A stretch of DNA of 45,699 bases from Clostridia bacterium (GCA_017436605.1 JAFSCW010000086.1:1-45699), one strand, 5' to 3'. Shown: positions 1-8,598, counted from the stretch's first letter. Notes: a model not told the origin generated them from the sequence alone. Made by a program: numbers and translations.

Positions 1-150
1 CATCGTGATATCGGACTTTTCGCCCTTCCTGTAGCGAACGAGCGGCGTCTCCAGATTCACATTCTCCGGAATACATTCCGCAGAGGAATAGCCCGGAACC
101 AGCAGATACTCGTTAAAGGTATGAGACGGTTCAGAGAAATAATACGCCAT
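1..150 (-). CDS. guaB: IMP dehydrogenase, N-terminal fragment (cut by window edge)
   Basis: IMP dehydrogenase oxidises IMP to XMP with NAD+, the committed step of guanine nucleotide synthesis in the cytoplasm. Only the first 50 codons lie in the window. They read [20 protein letters not shown], then a stretch ending in [13 protein letters not shown]. This matches the N-terminus of the Clostridia-type GuaB (roughly 500 residues), before the catalytic barrel and CBS domains, so no catalytic residue is visible. The ATG at 148-150 follows a GAGAGGGG ribosome binding site. A consensus promoter lies about 110 bases upstream (261-289), leaving a leader of about 100 bases. The family is clear from the sequence; activity cannot be judged from the fragment. 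Confidence 0.92.
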   Translation of the reverse strand, partial: MAYYFSEPSHTFNEYLLVPGYSSAECIPENVNLETPLVRYRKGEKSDITM

Positions 151-232
151 GTTTTTCCCCTCTCTCTCTTGTTCTGATCACACTTCAGCCTTGTCTTCCC
201 AATTACATTATGAAAAGATTCTGGTATTCCCA

Positions 233-248
233 ACCATATATTTATGGT
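233..248 (-). promoter_or_regulatory. Hairpin at the 5' end of the guaB leader
   Basis: On the minus strand ACCATA and TATGGT flank a four-base loop, about seven bases after the predicted guaB transcription start. It could be an mRNA-stabilising 5' stem or an operator half. The rest of the leader did not match a purine riboswitch consensus. Confidence 0.4.
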
Positions 249-260
249 ATGTGATTGATT

Positions 261-289
261 ATTATAGGACGGCGCAACCCATTTGTCAA
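261..289 (-). promoter_or_regulatory. Consensus sigma-A promoter of guaB
   Basis: On the minus strand a perfect TTGACA (284-289) is separated by 17 bases from a perfect TATAAT (261-266). Transcription would start near 254 and run into guaB. An inverted repeat (270-301) straddles the -35 box. Confidence 0.85.
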
Positions 290-301
290 TGAGTTGCGCC
301 G
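270..301. repeat. 9-bp inverted repeat straddling the guaB -35 box
   Basis: CGGCGCAAC at 270-278 pairs with GTTGCGCCG at 293-301, with 14 bases between. One arm lies in the promoter spacer and the other just upstream of the -35 box, so repressor binding here would occlude RNA polymerase. The repeat also lies 16 bases past the pgsA stop and could act as a weak terminator, but no U-tract follows it. Confidence 0.5.
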
Positions 302-316
302 CCATAAGAGAATGAA

Positions 317-865
317 TTATTTTGTTGAAACTGTATTATGCTTCTGGTCATGCAGCGACTGCGCATACCGAATCAGCGCCGCATACGAAAGCAGCACCGC
401 CAGACACAGCAGCGCATCCGCCGCAAAACGGACGTCCAGAAAGCGCAGCGTCATCGAAAGCACGAAGACGCCTGTTGTCATCTTGCCAATCGGCCGCGCA
501 CTGACGACGATTCCCCGATTCAGGGCCAGAAGGCTTCCGGCAACGAGTACCGCTTCCTTAAACAGCATCAATGCCATGGCCCATTGCACGATCTCTTCCC
601 GCTCCGCAAAGAGCCACAAGAGCGTCAGAAGGGAGAGCTTATCGGCAAGCGGATCCAGAAGCTTTCCCAGATTTGTAATCTGCCCGAGCCTGCGCGCCAG
701 ATAGCCGTCTGCGGCATCGGTGAGCATCGACAACAGATACAAAACCAGCGCGCCGCGCAGATCGCCCCTTCTGAACCGCGATACAATCGCCGGAAGAAGA
801 GCAATACGAACGCCTGTAAGAAGATTGGGAAGATTGAACGCTCTGTCTGTGCGAACACATTCCAC
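317..865 (-). CDS. pgsA: CDP-alcohol phosphatidyltransferase, PgsA-like
   Basis: This membrane enzyme transfers a phosphatidyl group from CDP-diacylglycerol, most likely to glycerol-3-phosphate, giving phosphatidylglycerol-phosphate. The complete family signature DG-x2-AR-x8-G-x3-D-x3-D is present around residues 50-76 (DAADGYLARR ... GKLLDPLADK), with all the metal-binding aspartates. Four or five hydrophobic segments follow, and 182 residues is the normal length. The start is GTG at 865, six bases after GGAGGG. The ABC-F gene ends 80 bases upstream with no obvious terminator between them, so the two may be co-transcribed. The alcohol acceptor is inferred from family membership; a cardiolipin- or inositol-type relative cannot be excluded. 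Confidence 0.88.
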   Translation of the reverse strand: MECVRTDRAFNLPNLLTGVRIALLPAIVSRFRRGDLRGALVLYLLSMLTDAADGYLARRLGQITNLGKLLDPLADKLSLLTLLWLFAEREEIVQWAMALMLFKEAVLVAGSLLALNRGIVVSARPIGKMTTGVFVLSMTLRFLDVRFAADALLCLAVLLSYAALIRYAQSLHDQKHNTVSTK

Positions 866-945
866 GGCATACCCTCCTTTTTTCTGCGGATAGTATGCCC
901 GGAAACCCGCCGCAAAGACGCTGTGCAGTCAGATTCCTATAGAAA

Positions 946-2565
946 TTACGCCTGCATGAGCGCCGCGCGCTGCTGCGCGGCAATCTCGCTGTCGAGGTAG
1001 TCGTCGTAGCTTTCGCGGCGATCCACCAGACCGCCCGGCAGAATCTCCATGATGCGGTTGGCGACAGTCTGGATACACTCGTGGTCCTGCGTGGCAAAAA
1101 GCATGGAGCCGGTAAACTCGATCATACCCTTGTTCAGCGCCGTGATGGACTCAAGGTCGAGGTGGTTGGTCGGCTCGTCGAGAACCAGAACATTCGCGCC
1201 GGAGAGCATCATGCGCGCCAGCATGCAGCGAACCTTCTCGCCGCCGGAGAGAACCTTTGCCTTCTTGAGCGCGTCCTCGCCGGAGAAGAGCATGCGGCCC
1301 AGCCAGCCGCGGATATCGCTTTCGTACTGGCTTTCGGAATACTGGCGGAGCCAGTCGATCAGGTTGTACTCGCAGCCGTCGAAGTACGGGCCGTTGTCCT
1401 TGGGGAAATAACTCTGGGAGGTCGTCACGCCCCACTTGAAGCTGCCCTCATCCGGCTCGATTTCGCCCATAAGAATCTGGAACAGCGTGGTGCGCGCAAG
1501 CTCGTCCGTGCCGACAAAGGCAACCTTGTCGCCGGGGGTCAGCACGAAGGAGATGTTGTTGAGCACCTTGCGGCCATTGACGGTCTTGGACAGGTTGCTG
1601 ACGGTCAGCAGATCGTTGCCGATGTCGCGGTCCGGCTTCCAGGAGACATACGGATAGCGGCGGGAAGACGGCATGAAGTTTTCCATCTGCAGGTTGTCCA
1701 GCAGCTTTTTGCGGCTGGTCGCCTGCTTGCTCTTGCTGGCATTGGCGGAGAAGCGCTGAATGAACGCCTGCAGTTCCTTGATCTTCTGCTCGTTCTTCTT
1801 GTTGATATCCTTCTGCTGGCGTGCTGCCATCTGGGTATACTCGTACCAGAAGTCATAGTTGCCGACATACATCTGGATCTTGCCGAAGTCGATATCGCAG
1901 ATATGCGTGCAGACCTTATTGAGGAAGTGACGGTCATGGCTGACGACGATCACGGTGTTCGGGAAATCGAGCAGGAAGTTTTCCAGCCAGCGAACGGACT
2001 GAATATCCAGATAGTTGGTCGGCTCGTCCAGCAGGAGGATGTCCGGGCTTCCGAAAAGCGCCTGCGCAAGCAGCACCTTAACCTTCTGGCTGCCGTCGAG
2101 TTCCTTCATCAGCGCGTGCTCCATATCCAGGCTGATACCCAGACCGGTAAGGATCATTTCGGCGTTGCTCTCGGCATTCCAGCCGTCAAGCTCAGCGAAT
2201 TCACCCTCCAGATAGCTCGCGCGCTCGCCATCAGCATCGGTAAAATCTTCCTTGGCGTAGAGCTCATCCTTCTCCTTCATGATCTCATAGAGGCGCTTGT
2301 GGCCCATGATGACCGTCGTCAGGACTTCGTACTCGTCAAACTCAAAATGGTTCTGCTTCAGAACCGCCATGCGCTCGCCGGGGGTGATGACAACCTCGCC
2401 GGTGCTCGGCTCCAGCTCGCCGGAAAGCACCTTCAGGAAGGTGGACTTGCCGGTGCCGTTCGCGCCGATAATGCCGTAGCAGTTGCCTGCCGTGAATTTG
2501 ATGTTGACGTTTTTAAAGAGCGGCTTGCCGCTGTAAGAAAGCGAAATATTTTGGGTAGCGATCAT
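946..2565 (-). CDS. ykpA: ABC-F ATPase of the YkpA/YbiT group
   Basis: ABC-F proteins are soluble twin-ATPase factors that bind the ribosomal E site and act in translation or antibiotic protection. This 539-residue protein has a canonical first nucleotide site (GANGTGKS near residue 35, then ILLLDEPTNYLD), a charged inter-domain linker containing SANASKSKQATSR, and a second domain with LSGGEKVR and VLVLDEPTNHLD. No membrane segments are present. The second Walker A reads GTDELARTT, with arginine at the usual lysine position. The length and the RFSANASKS linker match the YkpA/YbiT group rather than the Vga/Msr resistance groups, so housekeeping function is likelier than drug resistance. A promoter lies at 2624-2652. 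Confidence 0.9.
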   Translation of the reverse strand: MIATQNISLSYSGKPLFKNVNIKFTAGNCYGIIGANGTGKSTFLKVLSGELEPSTGEVVITPGERMAVLKQNHFEFDEYEVLTTVIMGHKRLYEIMKEKDELYAKEDFTDADGERASYLEGEFAELDGWNAESNAEMILTGLGISLDMEHALMKELDGSQKVKVLLAQALFGSPDILLLDEPTNYLDIQSVRWLENFLLDFPNTVIVVSHDRHFLNKVCTHICDIDFGKIQMYVGNYDFWYEYTQMAARQQKDINKKNEQKIKELQAFIQRFSANASKSKQATSRKKLLDNLQMENFMPSSRRYPYVSWKPDRDIGNDLLTVSNLSKTVNGRKVLNNISFVLTPGDKVAFVGTDELARTTLFQILMGEIEPDEGSFKWGVTTSQSYFPKDNGPYFDGCEYNLIDWLRQYSESQYESDIRGWLGRMLFSGEDALKKAKVLSGGEKVRCMLARMMLSGANVLVLDEPTNHLDLESITALNKGMIEFTGSMLFATQDHECIQTVANRIMEILPGGLVDRRESYDDYLDSEIAAQQRAALMQA

Positions 2566-2623
2566 GGTTTCCTGGTTCTCCTTTTATCTGGCTGATCATT
2601 CTGTTTCAACACATACCGCGCCT

Positions 2624-2652
2624 ATTATCGCATAAAAAAGCGGCTTCTTCAA
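2624..2652 (-). promoter_or_regulatory. Promoter of the ABC-F gene
   Basis: On the minus strand TTGAAG (2647-2652) and GATAAT (2624-2629) are 17 bases apart, with an extended TGC before the -10 box. It lies about 60 bases upstream of the ABC-F start codon. The rest of the 2566-2739 gap shows no clear terminator for the methionine operon. Confidence 0.65.
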
Positions 2653-2739
2653 GACCTTTTCAGGTAAAATCTCGGAAACCGCCGGATTTGATTTTTTATT
2701 GGAAAGAAAACGCTTTTTAACGCCGCGTCCTCTCCAGTC

Positions 2740-4491
2740 TTATCGGACGGCGGCCAGCGCTTCCATCACGCTGCACACCAGCTGCACGCGCTGAAACGGC
2801 GTCATGATATAAAAGCCGTCGACGAAGGGATCGATTCGCTTGGCTGCATCCCGGCAAAGCTGCACGGCCAGCCGCTCGCTCTGCGCGCGGTCAAGCCCGC
2901 GATAAGCCTCGATAATCCGTTCATCCAGCGTAATCCCCGCCACTTCGCTGTGCAGAAAGCGCGCATTCTTTTCGCTGACCACCGGAAACAGGCCGCCGAT
3001 CAGCCTGCCGGACAGTACGTCTCTTGCGCGTTCGAGGTTGCAGGCCGCCCGTTCGCTGAACACAGGCTGCGTGAGAAACGCTTCCATGCCGCATTCTTCC
3101 TTATCCTTTGCGCGCGCAAGCTCAACGTCGAAATTCACAGCGTTGATATTCAGCGCGCCGCACAGGAAAAACGGCTCTGTATCCCCGCTTTGGGACAGGC
3201 TGCGCACAAAGCGCGCCAGAACGCGCGAGTTGAACTGGAAAACGCCCTTGATGTTTTCGCGCTCGCTCGTCGGAACAGGATCTCCTGTCACGGCAAGAAC
3301 GTTGTGCACGCCTTCCATCGAAAGCCCAAGCAGCAGCGCCTTCGTCGCGTTGACGTTCCGGTCTCTGCAGGCCATATGCGGAAGCGCTTCGATGCCGAGC
3401 TCGCGCTTGATCTTGCAGGCCAGCAGACTGGAATCCATTCGGGCGCGTCCGATCGGGCAATCCGCAATCGTGATGGCGTCCGCGCCCGCATCGGCAAGCG
3501 CTCTTGCGCCGGAAAGAAACGACTCAATACCCGAATCTCTCGGCGGATCAAGCTCGACGAGCATCACGCGCTCGCCGCGGTCGAGCTTTTTGCGGATTCT
3601 GCTTCTGCATGCCTTCTCCGCTTCCTGTTCCTGCGTCCGGGCGGTATGCTGCACGGCCTTCGCCATGCGAAGCTGCGCAGCAAGCTTTCTGATATGTTCC
3701 GGCGTCGTGCCGCAGCATCCCCCGACAATCGCAGCGCCCTGCGCCGCGCAGAGCGCAACCTGCTGCGCATAATATACAGGATCGCTGTCGTAATAGGTTC
3801 TTCCTTCGACGACATGCGGATAGCCTGCATTCGGCATCGCCATCAGCAGCTTTGACATCGGCGGCATGCCCGCAAGAAGCCTGCGCATATGATAGGCGCC
3901 GCAGATGCAGTTCAGTCCCGCTGCGTCCACGTCGTCGCAGGCGTCCATCTGCGCGATCAACGCCGAGGCCGACTCGCCCAGGCGCGTAAACCCATCCGGA
4001 TCGGATGCGAAGGAAACGGCAACAAAAGCCTCCGGATCTCGCGCCTTGATCATCGCCGCAACCTCGGCAATGCCCTCGGCAGAAGGCAGCGTCTCAAAAA
4101 GGAAGTGCTTGACGCCCTCGTCCAGAAAGAGCGACGCCATCTGCATATATGCCTTTGCCGCATCCGCAGGCGCCGGTCCGATATCCGCAAAAACAAGGGC
4201 CCTTTCTCCCGCAGCGCAGGATGCAATCCGCACAGCAGCACGGACAACGCGCTCCTGCTCGCCGGCATCCGCGACAGCCAGACTGACATGCGCTGCAAAC
4301 GTATTGGTCTTAATCGCATCACAGCCCGCTGCAATATACGCCCGATGGAGCTCTTGAACCATTTCGGGAGCGGCGATGCACGCAAGCTCCACCGCGCCTT
4401 CCGGCCAATCGGGATTCGCTTTGGCATACGTTCCCGTCGCGCCGTCAAACAGCAATACGCCGCGTTCAAGCCTCTGTTTCAGGTTGACCAT
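2740..4491 (-). CDS. yitJ: Fused homocysteine S-methyltransferase / methylenetetrahydrofolate reductase
   Basis: The N-terminal half (about residues 1-290) is a zinc-dependent homocysteine methyltransferase barrel with the Cys-Cys zinc motif GGCCGTTPEH. The C-terminal half (about 300-583) is an FAD-dependent methylenetetrahydrofolate reductase barrel beginning VELDPPRDSG. The reductase would make 5-methyl-THF for the adjacent MetH; the methyltransferase may use another methyl donor. The length of 583 residues fits YitJ-type fusions. The ATG at 4491 follows GGAGGAACAAC. It is the last gene of the dprA-metH operon, 26 bases after metH, so it supplies the methyl-folate substrate in the same transcript. 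Confidence 0.93.
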   Translation of the reverse strand: MVNLKQRLERGVLLFDGATGTYAKANPDWPEGAVELACIAAPEMVQELHRAYIAAGCDAIKTNTFAAHVSLAVADAGEQERVVRAAVRIASCAAGERALVFADIGPAPADAAKAYMQMASLFLDEGVKHFLFETLPSAEGIAEVAAMIKARDPEAFVAVSFASDPDGFTRLGESASALIAQMDACDDVDAAGLNCICGAYHMRRLLAGMPPMSKLLMAMPNAGYPHVVEGRTYYDSDPVYYAQQVALCAAQGAAIVGGCCGTTPEHIRKLAAQLRMAKAVQHTARTQEQEAEKACRSRIRKKLDRGERVMLVELDPPRDSGIESFLSGARALADAGADAITIADCPIGRARMDSSLLACKIKRELGIEALPHMACRDRNVNATKALLLGLSMEGVHNVLAVTGDPVPTSERENIKGVFQFNSRVLARFVRSLSQSGDTEPFFLCGALNINAVNFDVELARAKDKEECGMEAFLTQPVFSERAACNLERARDVLSGRLIGGLFPVVSEKNARFLHSEVAGITLDERIIEAYRGLDRAQSERLAVQLCRDAAKRIDPFVDGFYIMTPFQRVQLVCSVMEALAAVR

Positions 4492-4517
4492 GTTGTTCCT
4501 CCGCTCTCAGCCAGCTT

Positions 4518-6872
4518 TCAGCCAAGAATCGCCTTGGCGATATCCGCAGCCTGCTTGGCGTCCTTAGCATAATAATCCGCACCAATCCTGCGGGCGTATT
4601 CTGCGGTCAGCACCGCGCCGCCGACAATTACCGGCGCAGAAAGACCTGACCCGCGCAGCGCTGCGATGGTCTTTTCCATATTCGGCACGGTCGTCGTCAT
4701 CAGCGCAGAAAGGCCGATCAGCTTCGCCCCGTGTTTTTCCGCCGCAGCGACCACCCGCTCCGCCGGCACATCGCGTCCAAGGTCGATTACATGAAAGCCA
4801 TAGTTTTCCAGTACAGTGCGAACGATATTCTTGCCGATATCATGGATATCGCCCTCGACTGTCGCCAGCAGAATCGGCCCTTTTCCTTCTCCCTTTGCGC
4901 CGGTTTTTTCAATCGCCCTGCGCACCTCATCAAACGCAGCGCCGGAAGCCGCCGCCGCGTTCATAAGCTGCGGCAGGAAAATCTGCTGCTTCTCATATCG
5001 CTCTCCGACCTCATCCAGCGCCGGAATCAGATGCTTCTCCACCAGATCCAGCGGCGTTTCGGTTTCCAGCATCTTCCCGGCAATCGCCGCCGCCTCCGCC
5101 TTCATGCCCTTTGAAATCGCCTCGGAAATCGTGACGTCCGCAGCATCCTTCTTATCGGCTTCTCTTTTTCCGTTCGTCTGGCTGGGGGCATGGCGTTCGA
5201 TATACGCAGCGCAGGAGGCATCCTCTCCGCTCAGCACGCGGCAGGCATCCACCGCATCCATCATTTCTCTTTGGTTCGGATTGATGATCGGCATCGTCAG
5301 TCCGCATGCGATCGCCTGCATGAGGAAAGCCTGCGTAACAAGCGTTCTGGCAGGAAGACCGAAGGAGATGTTCGACACGCCCAGCACTGTTTCAAGCCCA
5401 AGCTCATCGCGAACGCGCCGGAGCGCGTCAAGCGTTGCCGCCGCCTGCTCCTGCTGCGCAGAGACCGTCAGCGTCAGACAGTCAACCGCGACGTCGCCTC
5501 TCGGAATTCCATACTTTTCAGTTTCTGCAAGGATTTTCTGCGCCAGCTCAAAGCGCTCCTGCGAGGTCTTCGGAAGGCCGTTTTCACCCAGCGTCAGCGC
5601 AACGACCGCTGCGCCATACTTCCTGACAAGAGGCAGAACGCTGTCCAGGGACGCCTGAGTCGCATTCACGCTGTTGACAAGGCACTTGCCCGGCGCAGCG
5701 CGAAGACCGGCTTCAATCGCCGCAGGATTCGAGGAATCAATCTGCAGCGGCAGAGAAACTGCGCCGGATACAGCCGTGACCACGCGGCGCATCATCTCGG
5801 GCTCGTCGATCCCCGGAAGCCCCACATTGATATCCAGAATCTGTGCGCCCGCATCTTCCTGCTCAATGGCCTGCGATACGATGTAGTTCATATCATCTTC
5901 TCGCAGCGCCTGCTGAAAACGCTTCTTGCCCGTCGGGTTGATGCGCTCGCCAATGACGCGCACGCCCTTTCCAAACGCGCAGACCTCCCGCGCAGAGCAC
6001 ACGCCGGACAAACGCGCGCCTTCCCAGCGCGCCGCTTTTCCCTCCAGCGCATCGTGCAGCGCAGCGATAAAATCCGGCGTTGTTCCGCAGCATCCGCCGA
6101 TATACGCTGCGCCGAGATCCGTCATATCCGCACAGGCGGCGGCAAATTCCTGCGGGGTCGTGTTATACGCGCCGGTTGCCGGATCGGGCAGGCCGGCATT
6201 GGGCTTGAGAATCAGCGGAAGATCGGTCACGGCGCGCATATCACGCAGAATCGGCGCAATCTCTTTCGGCCCCAGCGAGCAGTTCACGCCTAACGCATCC
6301 ACACCCAGAGCGCTCAGAGAAATGGCCGCAGCGTCTGCTCGAACGCCGAGGAACGTCCTGCCCGATTGTTCGAAGGTCATCGAGGCGTATACGGGCAGAT
6401 CGCAGCATTCCTTTGCCGCCAGAATTCCCGCGCGGATCTCCGCAAGATCAGAAAACGTTTCAAAGAAGACAGCGTCTGCACCGGCCTTGACGCCGGCTCG
6501 GATCATCTGCGCAAAAAGGGCATACGCCTCCTCAAAGCTCAGCGTACCCAGCGGCTCAAGCAGTTCTCCGATCGGCCCGATGTCCAGCGCAACCCTCGCC
6601 TCCGTTCCGGCGCAGGCCTTTCTGGCCACGGAAACCGACGCGCTGATCACCTCGTCCACGCTGTAGCCCGTGCCGTCCAGCTTATGCGCATTGGCGCAGA
6701 ACGTATTGGCCAGCAAAAGCCTTGTACCCGCCTGAACATAGCGGCGCTGGATGCTCTCAACCACGTCCGGCGCTGTCATGGACAGCGTCTCCGGCCTGTC
6801 GCCGAGCTTCAGGCCTGCGCGCTGCAGCATCGTACCCATCGCGCCATCCAAAAGCGTGATTCTCTGTTCCAT
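4518..6872 (-). CDS. metH: Cobalamin-dependent methionine synthase lacking the reactivation domain
   Basis: MetH transfers the methyl group of 5-methyl-THF through cobalamin to homocysteine. In order it has a homocysteine-binding barrel (GVNCS and the zinc motif GGCCGTTPDF, about residues 1-290), a pterin-binding barrel (GERINPTGKK, about 305-560), a helical cap, and a B12-binding Rossmann domain with the lower-ligand motif GDIHDIGKN (about residue 660). It stops there, without the AdoMet reactivation domain of the 1200-residue enterobacterial enzyme. That domain is encoded by the preceding gene, whose stop lies four bases before this ATG. I chose ATG 6870-6872 because GAGGG sits seven bases upstream; an ATG 15 bases earlier is possible. 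Confidence 0.95.
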   Translation of the reverse strand: MEQRITLLDGAMGTMLQRAGLKLGDRPETLSMTAPDVVESIQRRYVQAGTRLLLANTFCANAHKLDGTGYSVDEVISASVSVARKACAGTEARVALDIGPIGELLEPLGTLSFEEAYALFAQMIRAGVKAGADAVFFETFSDLAEIRAGILAAKECCDLPVYASMTFEQSGRTFLGVRADAAAISLSALGVDALGVNCSLGPKEIAPILRDMRAVTDLPLILKPNAGLPDPATGAYNTTPQEFAAACADMTDLGAAYIGGCCGTTPDFIAALHDALEGKAARWEGARLSGVCSAREVCAFGKGVRVIGERINPTGKKRFQQALREDDMNYIVSQAIEQEDAGAQILDINVGLPGIDEPEMMRRVVTAVSGAVSLPLQIDSSNPAAIEAGLRAAPGKCLVNSVNATQASLDSVLPLVRKYGAAVVALTLGENGLPKTSQERFELAQKILAETEKYGIPRGDVAVDCLTLTVSAQQEQAAATLDALRRVRDELGLETVLGVSNISFGLPARTLVTQAFLMQAIACGLTMPIINPNQREMMDAVDACRVLSGEDASCAAYIERHAPSQTNGKREADKKDAADVTISEAISKGMKAEAAAIAGKMLETETPLDLVEKHLIPALDEVGERYEKQQIFLPQLMNAAAASGAAFDEVRRAIEKTGAKGEGKGPILLATVEGDIHDIGKNIVRTVLENYGFHVIDLGRDVPAERVVAAAEKHGAKLIGLSALMTTTVPNMEKTIAALRGSGLSAPVIVGGAVLTAEYARRIGADYYAKDAKQAADIAKAILG

Positions 6873-6876
6873 CCGA

Positions 6877-7536
6877 TTATCCCTCATTTCTTCTCATCGC
6901 GCAGGTATCTTTTGCGCTGCATCCCTCGCAGCCCGAAGGCCTTCTCTGAACAGGCGCATCGCTGATTCCCATGATGGCCGTAACCGATTTTCTCGGGATC
7001 ATGATGCCGCTCTGCGATACCATGAGGCCAATCCGCTGCGCCTGCAGCACGGCGCAGATTTCGTTCGTCTGGGCAAGCGGCATATCGCCATAGCCCGGAC
7101 TGAAGCGATCCGTCAGGTGTTTTCCCTCTTCGAGAAGCGACAGGCGAAGCCGCTCCTCCTGCCTGTCGCAAACGGTTTCAATCGCCGCACTCATAACCGC
7201 ATCGAGCAAAACCGCACCGGCTGCCCCAAGGCTCTGTTCCCGCAGCAGCATCCTTTCGCTCTGCGCGCCCAGCGTAGCTGCCAGCAAATAAACCTCCCTG
7301 CACGGCGCAAGCATTCTGCGCACATCCTCTCCCTTGGGAGAAAACGTCGTCCCGCAGAGCGTTCCGTTTTCTTCCAGCGAAAACCGCCTGACAAGCACGC
7401 GCGGCTCAGTTTCCTCGATCACCCTTCGCGCTTTTTCCCGGATATCTTCAAGCAGGCCATGCTCCACAGGCGTTCCCCGCCAGCCCAGAAAATGCAGCGC
7501 CTCGCGCAGCGGTATTTCATTCAGTCTGACGATCAT
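6877..7536 (-). CDS. Stand-alone MetH reactivation (AdoMet-binding) domain protein
   Basis: When MetH cobalamin is oxidised to cob(II)alamin it must be reductively remethylated with AdoMet. This 219-residue protein looks like that domain made separately. It carries the motif RFSPGYGDMPL and, near the C-terminus, RKSVTAIMGI, followed by a Cys-rich tail (CEGCSAKDTC). The methionine synthase next to it lacks the domain, so the two should work as a pair. The ATG at 7534-7536 follows AGGAGGG. The dprA gene ends 16 bases upstream and metH starts four bases downstream. The four tail cysteines could bind a metal, which is not typical of the fused domain and is my inference. Confidence 0.88.
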   Translation of the reverse strand: MIVRLNEIPLREALHFLGWRGTPVEHGLLEDIREKARRVIEETEPRVLVRRFSLEENGTLCGTTFSPKGEDVRRMLAPCREVYLLAATLGAQSERMLLREQSLGAAGAVLLDAVMSAAIETVCDRQEERLRLSLLEEGKHLTDRFSPGYGDMPLAQTNEICAVLQAQRIGLMVSQSGIMIPRKSVTAIMGISDAPVQRRPSGCEGCSAKDTCAMRRNEG

Positions 7537-7552
7537 GCACTGCCCTCCTGCT

Positions 7553-8494
7553 CTATTTATTATCAATCTGCAGCTGATCAAACAGGCTGATCTGATCGCA
7601 TCCTGCTTCCGCAAAGCACTGCGATGACAAACTGTCTTTCAAATCCAGCGCAAAGGCGCCCGCCTGAAGAAGGCCTCTGTTTCCCTCATAATCGGCGGCG
7701 TCTCCATCAATCGTCCAGACACGCGTATACGCTCCCCGCAGGCAGTCCATCGCGCCGTGCCAGCTTCCTCCGATTCCCGCGCGCGCAGCCACGACGACCG
7801 CCGCTTCGCCCATCGCATAGATCACATGATTCCGCGCAATAGCGCGCTGCGCCGAAAACCTTTCATCAGGAAGCGCATCGCACAGCAGCAAAAGCCGCCC
7901 CTGCGCCAGGGCATGCGCCAGCATCTCATCCCGAAGAATCCTCTGTACAGGCTGCGCCGGAACGAGAATCAGCTTTCCTCCATTTTCCAGCGCACCTCTT
8001 TGCACAGCTGTATCCACGCCGCGCGCGCCTCCGCTGACAATTGTCAGGCCTTCCTCCGCCGCTTTTCTGCCGAGTTCATAGGCGCATGCATAAGTCTCTC
8101 TTTGGATATCCCGGCTTCCAGCAAAAGCGATCAGCCTGCCGCTCAGCAGCTCCGCACATCCCTTCATAAACAGAAAATGCGGACGAAGGCTTTCTTTCAA
8201 GCGCCGCATCTGCAGCGGCCAATCCTCTTCCTCCGGCAGCACAACCCGGTATCCGCACTTCCCATATTCATTCAGGCAATCATACACAGCGGCGGAACGC
8301 GACAGCAGCATCCTCGCGCGATTGCGCATCGCTTCCGGGATCTCATCCGTATCCCTGATCGTCAGCCCTGTCAGCGCGCCGGCGTCGATCAGCCGGCTGA
8401 CGGCCAGCCGCGTCATGACGGGCGGCAGCGCGTCTTCCCACGCGGCCCGGGTCAGCAGGCAGAGCCGCGAGCAAATCTCTTCCACCGTCGCCAT
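7553..8494 (-). CDS. dprA: DprA/Smf-like DNA-processing protein, divergent
   Basis: DprA proteins load RecA on single-stranded DNA during transformation. This 313-residue protein has the Rossmann-like core: FAGSRDI near residue 140, SGGARGVDTAVQRGAL near 170, and ARNHVIYAMGEAAVVV near 235. It is divergent: the usual YP motif before the core reads WPLQM, and no winged-helix DNA-binding C-terminus is evident. The ATG at 8494 follows AGGAGGTG. It is the first gene of the operon with the MetH reactivation protein, metH and MTHFR, an unusual neighbourhood for dprA. A related nucleotide-binding (SLOG-type) role outside transformation is possible. Confidence 0.78.
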   Translation of the reverse strand: MATVEEICSRLCLLTRAAWEDALPPVMTRLAVSRLIDAGALTGLTIRDTDEIPEAMRNRARMLLSRSAAVYDCLNEYGKCGYRVVLPEEEDWPLQMRRLKESLRPHFLFMKGCAELLSGRLIAFAGSRDIQRETYACAYELGRKAAEEGLTIVSGGARGVDTAVQRGALENGGKLILVPAQPVQRILRDEMLAHALAQGRLLLLCDALPDERFSAQRAIARNHVIYAMGEAAVVVAARAGIGGSWHGAMDCLRGAYTRVWTIDGDAADYEGNRGLLQAGAFALDLKDSLSSQCFAEAGCDQISLFDQLQIDNK

Positions 8495-8533
8495 GCCGCA
8501 CCTCCTCTGACCTGCATTTACATGAATGTCATC

Positions 8534-8562
8534 ATTATATCGCAAAGAAATGAACAAGGCAA
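8534..8562 (-). promoter_or_regulatory. Promoter of the dprA-met operon
   Basis: On the minus strand TTGCCT (8557-8562) and a perfect TATAAT (8534-8539) are 17 bases apart, 40 bases before the dprA start. I found no SAM riboswitch, T-box or B12 element in the short leader, so methionine control is not visible here. Confidence 0.75.
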
Positions 8563-8569
8563 GGAAGGA

Positions 8570-8598
8570 TTGAAACCGCGCGAAAAAAGGCGTATACT
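8570..8598 (+). promoter_or_regulatory. Promoter of the amidohydrolase gene
   Basis: TTGAAA (8570-8575) and TATACT (8593-8598) are 17 bases apart, divergent from the dprA promoter with eight bases between the two -35 boxes. It lies about 40 bases before the amidohydrolase start. Confidence 0.75.

Noticed and set aside
151-254. Purine riboswitch in the guaB leader
   Set aside because: ATATGGTTGGGAATACC looked similar to part of the aptamer, but the other conserved loops and the closing stem are missing.
1081-2595. 504-codon open frame on the plus strand
   Set aside because: It is a shadow of the ABC-F gene on the opposite strand, without domain signatures.
8495-8540. SAM riboswitch or T-box before the methionine operon
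   Set aside because: The leader is only about 35 bases long and contains none of the conserved motifs.
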